This document shows positions 46,861-58,448 of a stretch of 64,000 nucleotides of DNA, piece after piece. How positions within the stretch are numbered: the first letter of the stretch is position 1; each line of letters opens with the position of its first letter. Made by a program: the position numbers and the translations under genes. Location: assembly GCF_014203545.1 (NCBI RefSeq), contig NZ_JACHJG010000002.1, positions 620,001 to 684,000 on the forward strand, in the 5' to 3' direction. A model generated the notes under the pieces. The model did no database searches, was not told the DNA's origin, and was given only the letters and a program-made list of their open reading frames with translations. Origin of the DNA: Streptomyces netropsis. GTDB lineage: Bacteria > Actinomycetota > Actinomycetes > Streptomycetales > Streptomycetaceae.

Positions 46861-49834
46861 AGGTGAGGTTCTCCAGGAGGGCCCGGGTCTGCTCGACGTC
46901 CGCCCGTGCCTCGCGCTGCTCGAAGAGCTCGAGGGCGGTCCGCAGACAGGCCCGGGCCCTCGCGGCCTGGCCGAGACGGCTCAGGGCGCGCCCCAGCGAT
47001 CGGAGCAGCCCGGCTTCGAGGATGCCGCTCGTCCGGCGGGCCAGGGGGAGGAAGGTCTCGGCGGTCTCGGCGGTGAGGGCGTGGTGTCCGGCCTCGGCGT
47101 GCAGCTCGGCGATGAGATTGCCGGTGGCCGCCTCGAAGGCGGACACACCCAGGGTACGGAAGAGGGACAGCGCGTCCCGGGCGTGCCGGAGGGCCTCGTC
47201 GGCGGCGTCGCACAGGCGCAGCACGCGAGCGAGGTAGTACAGGGAGATGGCGCTGGACACCGATGCCTCGCCGTTCTGCCCGCAGACCAACGAGGCGCCC
47301 CGCTCGGCTGCCGCACGCGCTTCGGTGAGCCTGTTCCGCCTGGCGTAGTTGAAGGCCAACTCGCCCAGCGCGGTGCCTTCGGCCGTGGCGGCGCCCAAGG
47401 TGTGGAAGAGGCGCACCGACGCCTCTCCGTGCGCGATGGCGTCGTCGAAGCGTCCGTGGGTGCGGGCGCCCGCGCACAGAGTGAGGTGGGCCGACGCGCG
47501 CAGCCGTAAGTGGGCGTCGTCGGTGCACAGGGCGAGGGCGCGGGTGAGCTCGCCCTCCGCCGGCCCGTAGGAGTTGGCGTGCCACAGGGCGTTGCCCCGG
47601 ACGTATCGGGCGAGGGCTTCGGCGTCATGGTTGCCGCGCCGCGCGGCGACATCGGCGACGTCCCCGGCGAGTTCGCCGACAGCGGTGAGGTGGGATATGC
47701 CGGAGAGCACGGTGTTGAGCTTGTCGACGAGGTCGGCTGCCTGGGCCAGGGGCAGACCGTCGTCGGCGCAGGCGCGGGCGACCAGGGCACGCTGCACGGG
47801 GATCTCCGCGCGCATCCAGTCGGTGGCGTCCTGGGCGGTGGCGAAGGCGAGCCCGGGCGAGTCCACGGGCACGCCGATGAGGGTGCGCTCGGCGGGTTCG
47901 ACCGAGTGCGCGACGGCGTCGGCGTTGCGCGCGGTGCTCAGGGTGAAGTCCAGGAGCCCGGCGAAGGCCGCGGTCACCGTCGCGGGCGCGTCCTCCCGGG
48001 AGCCGGCGGTCCGGGCGAAGGCACGGACGAGGTCGTGGAAGTGGTAGCGGCCGAGCTCGCGGGACTCCAGCAGATTGAGGTCCACGAGCGACTCCAGCAG
48101 CTCCTCGGCACTGCCGACGCGGTCCTCCGTGTCCTCCGGAGCCCCGGGGGCGGTCCCCAGCAGCGCGGCCGCGCACGGCAGGCCGAGGTCCGGCACGTCC
48201 AGGGCGGACAGCAGCCGGAAGGCGCGGGCCTGTTCCGAGGTGAGCTTGGAGTACGACAGGGCGAACGTGGCCTCCACCGCCACGTCCTCGGTGCGCAGCT
48301 CGTCCAGTCTCCGGCGTTCGTCGGCCAGCCGGCGAGCCATCCCGGCCAGGGTCCACCCCGGTTCCGCGGCGAGGCGCGAGGCGATGATCCGCAGGGCCAG
48401 CGGGAGGAAACCGCACGCGGCGGCCAGCGTGGCGGCCGCCTCCGGTTCGGCGTCCACCCGGCGGGCGCCGACGATCCGACGCAGCAGCTCGACGGCCTCG
48501 GCGGAGGTCAGTACATCGAGCCGCAGGTGGCGCGCACCGGCCAGCCCGGTCAGCCGGGCGCGGCTGGTGATCAGCACCGAGCAGTCGGCGGACCCGGGGA
48601 TCAGCGGCCGCACCTGTCCGTCCGACGCGGCGTTGTCCAGCAGCAGGAGCAGTCGACGTTCCGCCAGCGAGGAGCGGTACAGCGCGATCCGCTCGGCGCC
48701 GTCCTCCGGAATGTCCTTTTCTGCCGTGCCCAGCTCCCTCAGGAACGCGACGACGACGGCCTGCGGATCGAGGGGTTCGTGGTCGGCGCCGCGCAGGTCC
48801 GCGTACAGATGGCCGTCGGGGAACCGGTCCGGTGGCAGCCCGCGGACCGTGTGGACCGCGAGCGTGGTCTTGCCGACGCCGGCCATGCCGTTGACCGCGG
48901 AGACGACCACAGCTGACGTGTCCGGGAGCGTGAGCATGCCGGTGAGCGTCTCGACCTCCTCCCGGCGCCCGGTGAAGTCATCGACCACGCAGGGGAGCGG
49001 GGCCGGACGCCGAGGCCCCGTTGCCACGGGGGAGCGGGGCGTCTGCTCGGGGAGGTGGAGCGTGGGATCGGAGCGCAGGATCCTCTGGTGCAGCTCCCGC
49101 AGGGCCGCGCTGGGCAAACGTTCGGCGGGCGCGCGCCGGCCCGTTTCGGCGTCCAGGTCCCGCCGGGTGTCCTCGTAGACGCCGAGCGCCTCGGCTTGGC
49201 GGCCCGACCGGTACAGCGCGAGCATCTGTACGGCGCGCAGCCGCTGGCTGGTGGGGAACTCGACCGCCAGCGCACCCGTCTCGGCGGCCAGGTTCGGGCG
49301 GTCGCCGATCTCCGCGTCGAGCTCCAGCCGGCGCTCGAGCAGCGACTGCCGTACGCCGGCGAGCCGGGCGCGCACCGTCCGGGCCTGCGGGCCGCGGAGC
49401 CCGGCCAGCGGCTCGGCCGACCACAGCTCCAGCGCCCGGTCCAGGACCGCGCGGGCCTCGGTCGCCGTGCCGCCGGAGGCCCGGACGCGCTCGGACCGGG
49501 CCTCCGCCCGCTCGAACTCCCATACGTCGACGGCCTGGGCGGGAACCCGCAGGGCGTAGCCGTTGCCGACCGTGACGAGAAGGGGCTCGGCGGTGTGCTC
49601 GGCCAGGACACCGCGCAGCCGGTAGACGTGGGTACGGACGGCGTGCTCCGGGCGGTCCGGCCGCTCGCCTTCGTCCCACAGACCGTCGACCAGCAGGGGC
49701 ACCGCCACCGTCCGTCCGGCGGCGGCCAGCAGGGCCGCGAGCAGCTCGCGCTGCTGGGGTCTGCCCAGATCGGCCTCGACGTCGTCGTACCAGGCCCGCA
49801 CGGGGCCGAGGAGAGCGAACCGGAGCTTCGTCAT
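46859..49834 (-). CDS. AfsR-like SARP regulator with NB-ARC domain (second copy type)
   Basis: The 991-residue protein has the same plan as the regulator at 42726: OmpR-like DNA-binding domain (LRFALLGPVRAW, about 1-100), BTAD (about 105-260), NB-ARC with P-loop VNGMAGVGKTTLAV and RLLLLLDNAA, and C-terminal TPR-like helices. It carries an in-frame TTA codon at 47507-47509. Its ATG lies 4 bp after the stop of the secreted lectin gene, so the two are almost certainly co-transcribed. It is not a close copy of the other AfsR-like protein. No biosynthetic gene adjoins it; its targets are unknown. Confidence 0.87.
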   Translation of the reverse strand: MTKLRFALLGPVRAWYDDVEADLGRPQQRELLAALLAAAGRTVAVPLLVDGLWDEGERPDRPEHAVRTHVYRLRGVLAEHTAEPLLVTVGNGYALRVPAQAVDVWEFERAEARSERVRASGGTATEARAVLDRALELWSAEPLAGLRGPQARTVRARLAGVRQSLLERRLELDAEIGDRPNLAAETGALAVEFPTSQRLRAVQMLALYRSGRQAEALGVYEDTRRDLDAETGRRAPAERLPSAALRELHQRILRSDPTLHLPEQTPRSPVATGPRRPAPLPCVVDDFTGRREEVETLTGMLTLPDTSAVVVSAVNGMAGVGKTTLAVHTVRGLPPDRFPDGHLYADLRGADHEPLDPQAVVVAFLRELGTAEKDIPEDGAERIALYRSSLAERRLLLLLDNAASDGQVRPLIPGSADCSVLITSRARLTGLAGARHLRLDVLTSAEAVELLRRIVGARRVDAEPEAAATLAAACGFLPLALRIIASRLAAEPGWTLAGMARRLADERRRLDELRTEDVAVEATFALSYSKLTSEQARAFRLLSALDVPDLGLPCAAALLGTAPGAPEDTEDRVGSAEELLESLVDLNLLESRELGRYHFHDLVRAFARTAGSREDAPATVTAAFAGLLDFTLSTARNADAVAHSVEPAERTLIGVPVDSPGLAFATAQDATDWMRAEIPVQRALVARACADDGLPLAQAADLVDKLNTVLSGISHLTAVGELAGDVADVAARRGNHDAEALARYVRGNALWHANSYGPAEGELTRALALCTDDAHLRLRASAHLTLCAGARTHGRFDDAIAHGEASVRLFHTLGAATAEGTALGELAFNYARRNRLTEARAAAERGASLVCGQNGEASVSSAISLYYLARVLRLCDAADEALRHARDALSLFRTLGVSAFEAATGNLIAELHAEAGHHALTAETAETFLPLARRTSGILEAGLLRSLGRALSRLGQAARARACLRTALELFEQREARADVEQTRALLENLT

Positions 49835-49838
49835 GTCG

Positions 49839-50312
49839 TTACTTCGACGCCCAGACCTGAGCGAAGTAGGGCGCCTCGCTGTAGGGCATCGTGATGATCT
49901 GCAAGGAGGCGTCGCCTTCCAGCTTGAGCTTCATGACGTCCCAGGCCGGCACGGTGAGCTGCTCCTTGGCGGTGTGACTTTCCCAGCACGCATGGCCGTC
50001 CGGTGCGTACACCACCAGGTTTCCGTCCGCCTGCATCACGGTCCTGCTGCCACAGCCGACCGTGCGGGTGCTCCAACGCGCCTCGTCGCCCTCGTAGGCG
50101 ACGAGGTTGCCGTCGTGCTGCATCACGAGCCGTGCCCGGCCGTTGGTGATGTGGTCGCCGGGGGTGAGGGTCTCGTTGTTCCAGAGGGTGGCGGCACTGT
50201 CATTGCGCTCGGCATGAGCGGTACCGCCGGTCGTCAGCAGGGCCGTGGTGGCGAGCAGCGCGGTGGCGGCGGTGGCGGACAACCGGTGAGTGATCGAACG
50301 TCTCTTCGTCAT
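49839..50312 (-). CDS. Secreted bulb-type (mannose-binding) lectin protein
   Basis: This 157-residue protein starts with a clear Sec signal peptide: TKRRSITHRL, a hydrophobic ATAATALLATTALLTTG core, and cleavage probably after AHA. The mature part has two repeats of the B-lectin motif QxDxNxVxY (MQHDGNLVAY, MQADGNLVVY) and a less conserved third segment near the C-terminus. B-lectins bind mannose-type sugars and in bacteria occur in bacteriocins and exported proteins. ATG 50312 is preferred; a TTG three codons earlier is possible. Its stop is 4 bp from the start of the AfsR-like regulator gene. Confidence 0.82.
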   Translation of the reverse strand: MTKRRSITHRLSATAATALLATTALLTTGGTAHAERNDSAATLWNNETLTPGDHITNGRARLVMQHDGNLVAYEGDEARWSTRTVGCGSRTVMQADGNLVVYAPDGHACWESHTAKEQLTVPAWDVMKLKLEGDASLQIITMPYSEAPYFAQVWASK

Positions 50313-50382
50313 GACGGACAATTTCCACGTTGCCGGTGCATGAACCGTAAATGATCGATAAACGCGTCGACCACCGACTCGA

Positions 50383-51318
50383 TCAGCCGACCGTCACCTT
50401 GACGATGCGGCCGGAGGCTTCGACGACGAACAGGTCGCGCCGCGGGTCGTGGTCGCCGAAGGCACGGGCGACCCGGACGCTGCTGGGCATCCGCAGACCG
50501 TTCGCCAGGACGCAGGACCGGCCGGTCGCCGGGTCCACCCGGATCAGTTCGCCGTCGCGGAAGCTCGCGACCACCAGATCGCCGTCGAAGGAGGTGAGGT
50601 CGTCGAGGAGCTTGATCTTCAGAGGGTTCGGGCTGAGCTCGGTGACCGTGGTGTGGTGCGCCGGGTCCTTCAGGGGGATCCGTACGACCGGGGACGCCGT
50701 GCTGGTGATGACGCTCGCGTACAGCTGGTCGCCGACGACCTCCAGGCCGTTGGTGCCGAAGACGTCCGCCTTCCTCGTCCACTCCTCGTCCTTGGTGCCG
50801 TCCGGCCGGATCTTGACGATGCCGGTGGCCAGCTCGCGGCTGAGGTAGAAGTTGCCGTCGGCGTCCACGGCGAGGCCGTTGACGCCGGATATCCCGTTCA
50901 CGAACCGCTCGGCCCGCGGCCGGGCGGCGGCCGGGTCGAACCGCATGATGCCGCCGTCCCGCGCCAGCGGATTCACACCGAAGTCGACGTACATCATCCC
51001 GTCCGCACCACGCCGGATGCCGCCCGGGCCGGGCACGGGGAAGCTGGTCCTCAGCGTCCCGTCAGGGGCGTACCCCTCGACGCGGTTCTTGGTCAGATGC
51101 GCGACCCAGAGCGTGCCGCGCCCGTCGAACTCCAGGTTCTCCCGCCAGTCCAGCAGCGGAACGCCGCCTTCCTGGAACACCTTCACGGTGGCCCGCTCCT
51201 GACAGGGATCCAGGGCCGTCGCAGTCGACGGCCGGGATGCCGCCGTCGACGTCCCCGGCCCGCCGGCCATCAAGGCGGCCAATAGACTTCCCACCCATGC
51301 CACTGATCGCATACGCAT
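50383..51318 (-). CDS. Exported SMP-30/gluconolactonase-like beta-propeller protein
   Basis: This is a protein of about 311 residues with a signal peptide (VAWVGSLLAALMAGG, then GTSTAAS) and repeated beta-propeller blades marked by DGRGTLWVAHL, GADGMMYVDFG, DADGNFYLSREL and FDGDLVVASF. This is the pattern of SMP-30/gluconolaconase/LRE-like or NHL-type propellers. The enzymatic role, if any, is not clear. Starts at 51324 (GTG), 51318 (ATG) and 51312 (ATG) are all possible; the ribosome binding site is weak. It is divergent from the NACHT gene. Confidence 0.78.
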   Translation of the reverse strand: MRMRSVAWVGSLLAALMAGGPGTSTAASRPSTATALDPCQERATVKVFQEGGVPLLDWRENLEFDGRGTLWVAHLTKNRVEGYAPDGTLRTSFPVPGPGGIRRGADGMMYVDFGVNPLARDGGIMRFDPAAARPRAERFVNGISGVNGLAVDADGNFYLSRELATGIVKIRPDGTKDEEWTRKADVFGTNGLEVVGDQLYASVITSTASPVVRIPLKDPAHHTTVTELSPNPLKIKLLDDLTSFDGDLVVASFRDGELIRVDPATGRSCVLANGLRMPSSVRVARAFGDHDPRRDLFVVEASGRIVKVTVG

Positions 51319-51482
51319 GCCCACCGTTGTACCGTCCCGCCCCCGTTCCCACCCTCAAGTGCCCTTCCGTGTAGGAGGAATCACAGTTACGCGTGTGACT
51401 GCTGGGGTTGGAGTGGTCTCTGGTTCCAACAGCCCCTGGAAAGACCGTCGATGGCAGGGCTGTCGTAGCCCACAATGCCGCT

Positions 51483-54350
51483 ATGGCAGAGCAGTCGGGC
51501 GTCCACAACGTCATGCGGGGCACGGCGGAGTACGTGCTGCAGATCGGGCACGTGCACGGAGACGTCACCGTGCACCTGCCGCCCGCCGCCGATCCGGTGG
51601 AGCGTGCCGCGTCGGCGTTGGCCCGTAGCATCCGGGTGCAGTGGGCCGCGGAGCTGAACGCCTGGGACCTGACGTCGGCGGAGCCCTTGTCGGTGCGCTG
51701 GACGGCGAACTGGCCGACGGCTCTGCGCTCTACCGCCCACGGCGACCGGATCACGACGGTCGTGGACGACTTCCTGGGGCTGCACCACCGCCGTCTGGTG
51801 GTCCTGGGCGGCCCCGGCGCGGGCAAGTCGACGCTGGCCGTGCTGCTGACCCTGGAACTGACGGACCGTTGCCTTTCGGCCCGGCGTGCGCGTCACGACG
51901 GCGAAGGCGGTGACGCGCGTCCCGTCCCGGTCCCCGTCGTCCTCACGCTGGAGTCATGGGATCCGTACCGGGAACACTTCCACGTCTGGCTGGCGAGACG
52001 CATCACCGAGGAGCACCCCGGTCTGCCGCCGGTCGACGGCCGGCATCCCGCGGCACGGCTGGTCCAGGACCGGCGGATCCTTCCCGTGCTCGACGGGCTC
52101 GACGAACTCCCCGAACACCGGCGTTCCCTGGTGGTGCGCGAGATCGACCGGGCCCTCGGCGAGCAGGACGCGGTCGTCCTCACCTCCCGCACCCGGGAGT
52201 ACCGCACGGGGGAGGAGGCGGGGGCGGCCATCGGGCGCGCCGCGGTGATGGAGGCCCAGCCGGTCGGCCTGGCGGAAGCCACCGGCTATCTGCTGCGATC
52301 CGCCGCACCCCAGGTCCGCAGGAACTGGAAACTGCTGCTCGACGCCGTGGACCAGCAGCCGGACGGGCCGATCGCGCAAGCACTGACGAGTCCGCTGATG
52401 ATCTGGCTGGCCCGCCGGGGATTCGGGGCACGGCCCGCCGACCCGCTGGACCTGCTGCGCCGGCCGTTCCTGTCGCGGGAGGCCGTCGAGAGCCATCTGC
52501 TCGACCTGATCATCCCCGCGGTCTTCCCCCAGCAGCCGCACGCCCCGGACCGGCTGCACGCCCCGAGACAGTGGAACGCACGCCGCTCCGGGCACTGGCT
52601 CGCCTACCTCGCCGGCCGCCTCTCCGCTCGCCGCACCACCGAGCTGGCCTGGTGGGACCTGCATCGCACCGCCCTGGTGCGAGCGGCGATGCTGCCGGCC
52701 CTCCTGCTGGTGTGCCTGGTGCTGTCCGAGGTCGCGTCCACCGGCGTCGGCTGGTTCGCCGCCGGGCAGGCGGACAGGTCCGTGTTCGGAGGGAAGGGAT
52801 TCCACGCGTGGGGCCTGGAGCTCGCCCTGTCGGGCGGTCTGCTCCACGGCATGGCGGTATGGATCGCCGTGGAAGCGTGGTTCGGATTCAAACGAGGGCA
52901 GCCACGCCGACGCACCAATCCCTTCCGGATCGGTGCGGCCCTGCGCTCGGCCGGCCGGGCCGCCTCCGTGGGGCGGGCACTGAAGGCATCGGCGGTGATC
53001 GTCGTTCCGGCCACGCTGTTCACGTTCGTGGTGTCGGGCGCGTACGACCCCCGCCCGTACGTGGTGATGATCGTCTGCAGCACCGTGCTGGCCCCCCTGC
53101 TCATGGTGACGCTCGCCGCCCCGTCCGACACCGAGGACGCGAGCACACCGGACGAGGTGCTGGCCAGCGAGCGCACCGCCGCTTGGCTCTCGGTGTGCAC
53201 GGTCGCCGTGCTGATCGGCATCGGACAGGGGGCACACGGGTGGTACCGCGAGGGCGAGGGGACGTTCGAGGCGGGGACGGCCCGGGCCGTCGCCGGCTGG
53301 TTCGGAGCCTCGGCGATGCTGCTGTTGATGAGTCTGTGGAGCCGCTGGCTGCTGGCCAAGGGCTGCCTGGCGCTCGCGGGGCGGGTGCCCTGGTCGCTGA
53401 TGGAGTTCCTGCGCGACGCGTACCACGGCGGCTTGCTGCAGCGCAGCGGCGGCGTGTACCGGTTCCGTCATTTACGGCTCCAGGAACACCTGGCCGCAAG
53501 GACCGGGAACATCGCCCCCCGAGCCCCGCAGCAGCAAGCCCCGTGGCAGCCACCCCCGCCACGCACCCACCCCGCGCCGCGCACCCCGCCCTCGCCCGCG
53601 TTCGCGGGTGCCGCCGCGCCCGGATTCCGTGAGGTGCTCGCCGAAGCCGAACGAGCCCCGCTGTCCTCGCTCAAGAACTGGACCGTCCACACGGACGAGC
53701 ACATCTTCCGGGCCGAGGGCCGAGGGCGCCGGGTCGCCCTCGGCCACTGGCCGGTGGTCATGTTCTTCGCCGTCATGACGGTCATCCGCTCGGGCGTGAA
53801 CGGCAACTGGTTGCCGGCCCTGATGGGACTCCTCTTCTGGTGCTGCTTCGGGACCCTGATCATGGTCGTCGCCTACCTCCTGCCGCCGCAACGGCAGGAG
53901 CTGTGCATGACCACGGCGTACCTCGAGTTCAGGGTGGGCCGCGGCCGTGCCCGGCTGGCCTGGGCCGATGTGCAGGATGTCGCCGTGCGCAAGTTCATCC
54001 GCCGGAAGTGGGACACCAAGCTCTACGCCCTTCATGTACGCCCGCACCCCGGTGCGCCGCAGCCCGCGCGATCCTTCCGCAGCGGCGACGGGTGGTTCAT
54101 GGTCCTCCCGCTGTCCACGAGCGAGGTCGCCCCGCCGGACCTCGCGGCAGCGCTGCGACGCTTCGCCGGCGCCCGCTGGCGGCCGCCGGTGGACTTCGCC
54201 ACGCCACGGAGTCCGCACGTCACCATCCACAACGAGATCTCGGGGCAGGCGCACGCGGGGGGTGTCATCCAGGCCGGATCCGTGCACGGTGACATCACCG
54301 ACGGGCGACCGGACCCGCGCGGCGCGGGGAGGGATCCGGGGGACGGTTGA
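51483..54350 (+). CDS. Membrane NACHT-type STAND ATPase with terminal RHIM/amyloid-like motifs
   Basis: This 955-residue protein has several parts. An N-terminal motif (HNVMRGTAEYVLQIGHVHGD, from residue 8) is followed by a helical segment, then a NACHT-like NTPase with Walker A GGPGAGKST (Lys115) and Walker B ILPVLDGLDELPE. About six hydrophobic helices follow (roughly 400-620), then a proline-rich linker, two more membrane helices (about 755-805), and a beta-rich PH-like region. A second motif lies at the C-terminus (HNEISGQAHAGGVIQAGSVH, from residue 916, then GDIT). Both motifs share HN, V-(L/I)-Q-x-G and VHGD-(V/I)-T. STAND NTPases of this kind act as conflict or cell-suicide switches. 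A TTA codon lies at 53472-53474. The ATG at 51483 is chosen; the earlier in-frame start at 51408 is unsupported. Confidence 0.8.
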   Translation: MAEQSGVHNVMRGTAEYVLQIGHVHGDVTVHLPPAADPVERAASALARSIRVQWAAELNAWDLTSAEPLSVRWTANWPTALRSTAHGDRITTVVDDFLGLHHRRLVVLGGPGAGKSTLAVLLTLELTDRCLSARRARHDGEGGDARPVPVPVVLTLESWDPYREHFHVWLARRITEEHPGLPPVDGRHPAARLVQDRRILPVLDGLDELPEHRRSLVVREIDRALGEQDAVVLTSRTREYRTGEEAGAAIGRAAVMEAQPVGLAEATGYLLRSAAPQVRRNWKLLLDAVDQQPDGPIAQALTSPLMIWLARRGFGARPADPLDLLRRPFLSREAVESHLLDLIIPAVFPQQPHAPDRLHAPRQWNARRSGHWLAYLAGRLSARRTTELAWWDLHRTALVRAAMLPALLLVCLVLSEVASTGVGWFAAGQADRSVFGGKGFHAWGLELALSGGLLHGMAVWIAVEAWFGFKRGQPRRRTNPFRIGAALRSAGRAASVGRALKASAVIVVPATLFTFVVSGAYDPRPYVVMIVCSTVLAPLLMVTLAAPSDTEDASTPDEVLASERTAAWLSVCTVAVLIGIGQGAHGWYREGEGTFEAGTARAVAGWFGASAMLLLMSLWSRWLLAKGCLALAGRVPWSLMEFLRDAYHGGLLQRSGGVYRFRHLRLQEHLAARTGNIAPRAPQQQAPWQPPPPRTHPAPRTPPSPAFAGAAAPGFREVLAEAERAPLSSLKNWTVHTDEHIFRAEGRGRRVALGHWPVVMFFAVMTVIRSGVNGNWLPALMGLLFWCCFGTLIMVVAYLLPPQRQELCMTTAYLEFRVGRGRARLAWADVQDVAVRKFIRRKWDTKLYALHVRPHPGAPQPARSFRSGDGWFMVLPLSTSEVAPPDLAAALRRFAGARWRPPVDFATPRSPHVTIHNEISGQAHAGGVIQAGSVHGDITDGRPDPRGAGRDPGDG

Positions 54351-54411
54351 GTTCCGGATCGTCGCTCTGTGTGATGGAACGGTTGCGAGGCGGCCGGTCC
54401 GGAGGGAGTGA

Positions 54412-56733
<2,322 letters not shown>

Positions 56734-56770
56734 CCTTCCCGACACAGGCGGGCCCGCCGCCCGCACACCA

Positions 56771-56808
56771 AGCCGCCCCGGCCGGAGTTCCCTCCGGCCG
56801 GGGCGGCT
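56771..56808. terminator. Bidirectional hairpin terminator
   Basis: A perfect 17-bp GC-rich stem (56771-56787 with 56792-56808) around a TTCC loop lies between the convergent isocitrate dehydrogenase and flavohemoprotein genes, 38 bp after the former stop. It should terminate both transcripts. Confidence 0.88.
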
Positions 56809-56842
56809 TCGTCGGCGCGGGCCGCCTGCCCCGCCCCGCCGA

Positions 56843-58135
56843 TCAACCGTCGCCCGCCGCCGCACCGCCGACGGCCGTCCGGTGACGGGCCGACGGTGCG
56901 GCGGCGGGCAGCGGGTCGTGCCGGATGCGTGCGGCCGGCAGGTGCGCACCGGCGAGCCGGTCCACGGTGGCGCCGACCAGCGCGGGCGGGCCGCTGACGA
57001 ACGCGACGTGCTCGGACCAGTCGCCGTGCCGCCCCACGACCTCCGCCAGCCGGCGGTACGGGTCCGTCGCCGGGCCCTCGCCGAGCACCGGGACCACGCG
57101 CAACCACGAGTGGCGGCGCTCCAGGTCCGTCGGCGAGTCGATGTCGTACAGCCCGGAGCGGGCGTCGAGGAACAGGTGCACCCCACGGTGGGTGGTGCGG
57201 CGTGCTGCCAGCTCCTCCAGCAGCGCCTTGGCGGGGGCCCAGCCGGTATCGCCCGCCACCAGCAGCACGTCGCGTGTCAGGTTCTCCTCGAGCGTCATCG
57301 TGCCGCCCGCCGGGCCCAGGCGCAGTGTGTCCCCGGCCCGGGTGTGCGCCACCAAGGCCTCGCTCACTCCGCCCGTTCCGGTCTGCCGTACGTGGAACTC
57401 CAACTCGCCGTCCGGCCGCGGCGCGCGGGCGAGGGAGTACTGCCTCCAGGCCTGCGGCAGCAGCGGCGAAGCCACCGAGGCGTACTGCCCGGCCCGGTAG
57501 GGATAGGGCTCGTGCGGGCGTACCCGCAGCACGGCAAGGCCCGGGCGCCGGACCTGGTGCGCCGTCACCGTGGCCTGCCAGGCCGGGGGTTCGGCGAGCG
57601 CGGCCTCCGCGCCCTCGACCATGGCCGCCACGGCGAAGCGCAGCATGCGCAGCCACGCCCCCTCCATCACCTCGCTCCACCGCGGACCCGCCGCCCGGCG
57701 CAGCGCTTCGCGCAGCGCCGCCTCGAACGTCGCGAAGTGCGCGGGGCGCACCCCGAGTTTGCGGTGATCACGCCCGAGCCGGGTGAAGACCGCCACGATC
57801 TCCTCCGGGCGGTGCAGATTCTCGATCAGGTACCGGAGGATGTCCGCGAGGTGCATGCGCTGGAACTCCATGGACGCGGGAAACAGCGACCGTAGAAACG
57901 GCCGCTGCGCGAACATCGCGTCATAGAGATGGGAGATCAAGCCGTCGAAGGGCGTCACCAGTGCGAGATGGTCCGTGATCACCCGCTGATCGGCCGCCCC
58001 GTCGTAGGATCGCGCCGCTTCGTGCGCGCTGCGGGTGCCGTCCGGGTGTTGCCCCGGGGCCAGGAGCTGTCGGCGCAGCCGCATCGCGTCGTGCCGGGCG
58101 AGCAGGGCGTGGTAGTCGGCGTTGACGGTGGTCAC
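56843..58135 (-). CDS. Flavohemoprotein-like globin-reductase
   Basis: This 430-residue protein has a globin domain (about 45-180: [32 protein letters not shown]) followed by a ferredoxin-reductase-like FAD/NAD(P)H module with the FAD motif [10 protein letters not shown] and YSLARA, and the nucleotide-binding segments [18 protein letters not shown] and HVAFVSGPP. Such proteins oxidise nitric oxide to nitrate or act as haem-based reductases. GTG 58135 is chosen because GAGGAG lies about 10 bases upstream; a longer GTG start at 58165 lacks a site. Two DosR/OsdR-like palindromes lie upstream, between this gene and the response regulator gene, so hypoxia or NO control is likely. Confidence 0.86.
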   Translation of the reverse strand: MTTVNADYHALLARHDAMRLRRQLLAPGQHPDGTRSAHEAARSYDGAADQRVITDHLALVTPFDGLISHLYDAMFAQRPFLRSLFPASMEFQRMHLADILRYLIENLHRPEEIVAVFTRLGRDHRKLGVRPAHFATFEAALREALRRAAGPRWSEVMEGAWLRMLRFAVAAMVEGAEAALAEPPAWQATVTAHQVRRPGLAVLRVRPHEPYPYRAGQYASVASPLLPQAWRQYSLARAPRPDGELEFHVRQTGTGGVSEALVAHTRAGDTLRLGPAGGTMTLEENLTRDVLLVAGDTGWAPAKALLEELAARRTTHRGVHLFLDARSGLYDIDSPTDLERRHSWLRVVPVLGEGPATDPYRRLAEVVGRHGDWSEHVAFVSGPPALVGATVDRLAGAHLPAARIRHDPLPAAAPSARHRTAVGGAAAGDG

Positions 58136-58252
58136 GGGTCGGCATCTCCTCACGCGGGTGGGCACCCCGCACTGACGGGTCCGGCGAGCGGGCCCGTACG
58201 ACGATCCGGCCCGGGCGGCGGGCGGAAGGCGTCAGTATGGCAACGCCCCCGA

Positions 58253-58268
58253 GGGACCGTTCGGCCCT
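58253..58268. promoter_or_regulatory. OsdR/DosR-like binding box 1
   Basis: GGGACCGTTCGGCCCT matches box 2 (58276-58291) at 14 of 16 positions. It lies in the divergent promoter of the flavohemoprotein and response regulator genes, about 118 bp from the former start. Assignment to the adjacent DevR-like regulator is inferred. Confidence 0.6.
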
Positions 58269-58275
58269 ATTCCCC

Positions 58276-58291
58276 AGGGCCGTTCGGCCCT
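58276..58291. promoter_or_regulatory. OsdR/DosR-like binding box 2
   Basis: AGGGCCGTTCGGCCCT is a near-perfect 16-bp palindrome (seven of eight half-site pairs) and closely resembles the GGGCC-type dyad reported for DevR/OsdR of actinomycetes. It starts 23 bp after box 1, about two helical turns. Confidence 0.65.
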
Positions 58292-58448
58292 GTCCGCCGG
58301 GTGGCGAGGAGGTGTGGGCTGGCCACGCCGACCGGTGCGTCCGGGCTCGGCGGGGCCCGTCGTGCCGCCCCGGCGGGCCCGGAGATACTGGGAGTTCCAC
58401 GAGTGGAGCGGCATTCCGCGACGCCCCGTCAGACAGAGTGAGCAGCAC

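Noticed and set aside
46640..47509. 289-codon plus-strand frame overlapping the second AfsR-like gene
   Set aside because: Its first part only mirrors the secreted-protein remnant and the rest is antisense to TPR-like coding sequence.
51384..51401. Imperfect palindrome upstream of the NACHT gene (CAGTTACGCGTGTGACTG)
   Set aside because: Only 14 of 18 positions are symmetric and no known operator matches; not annotated.
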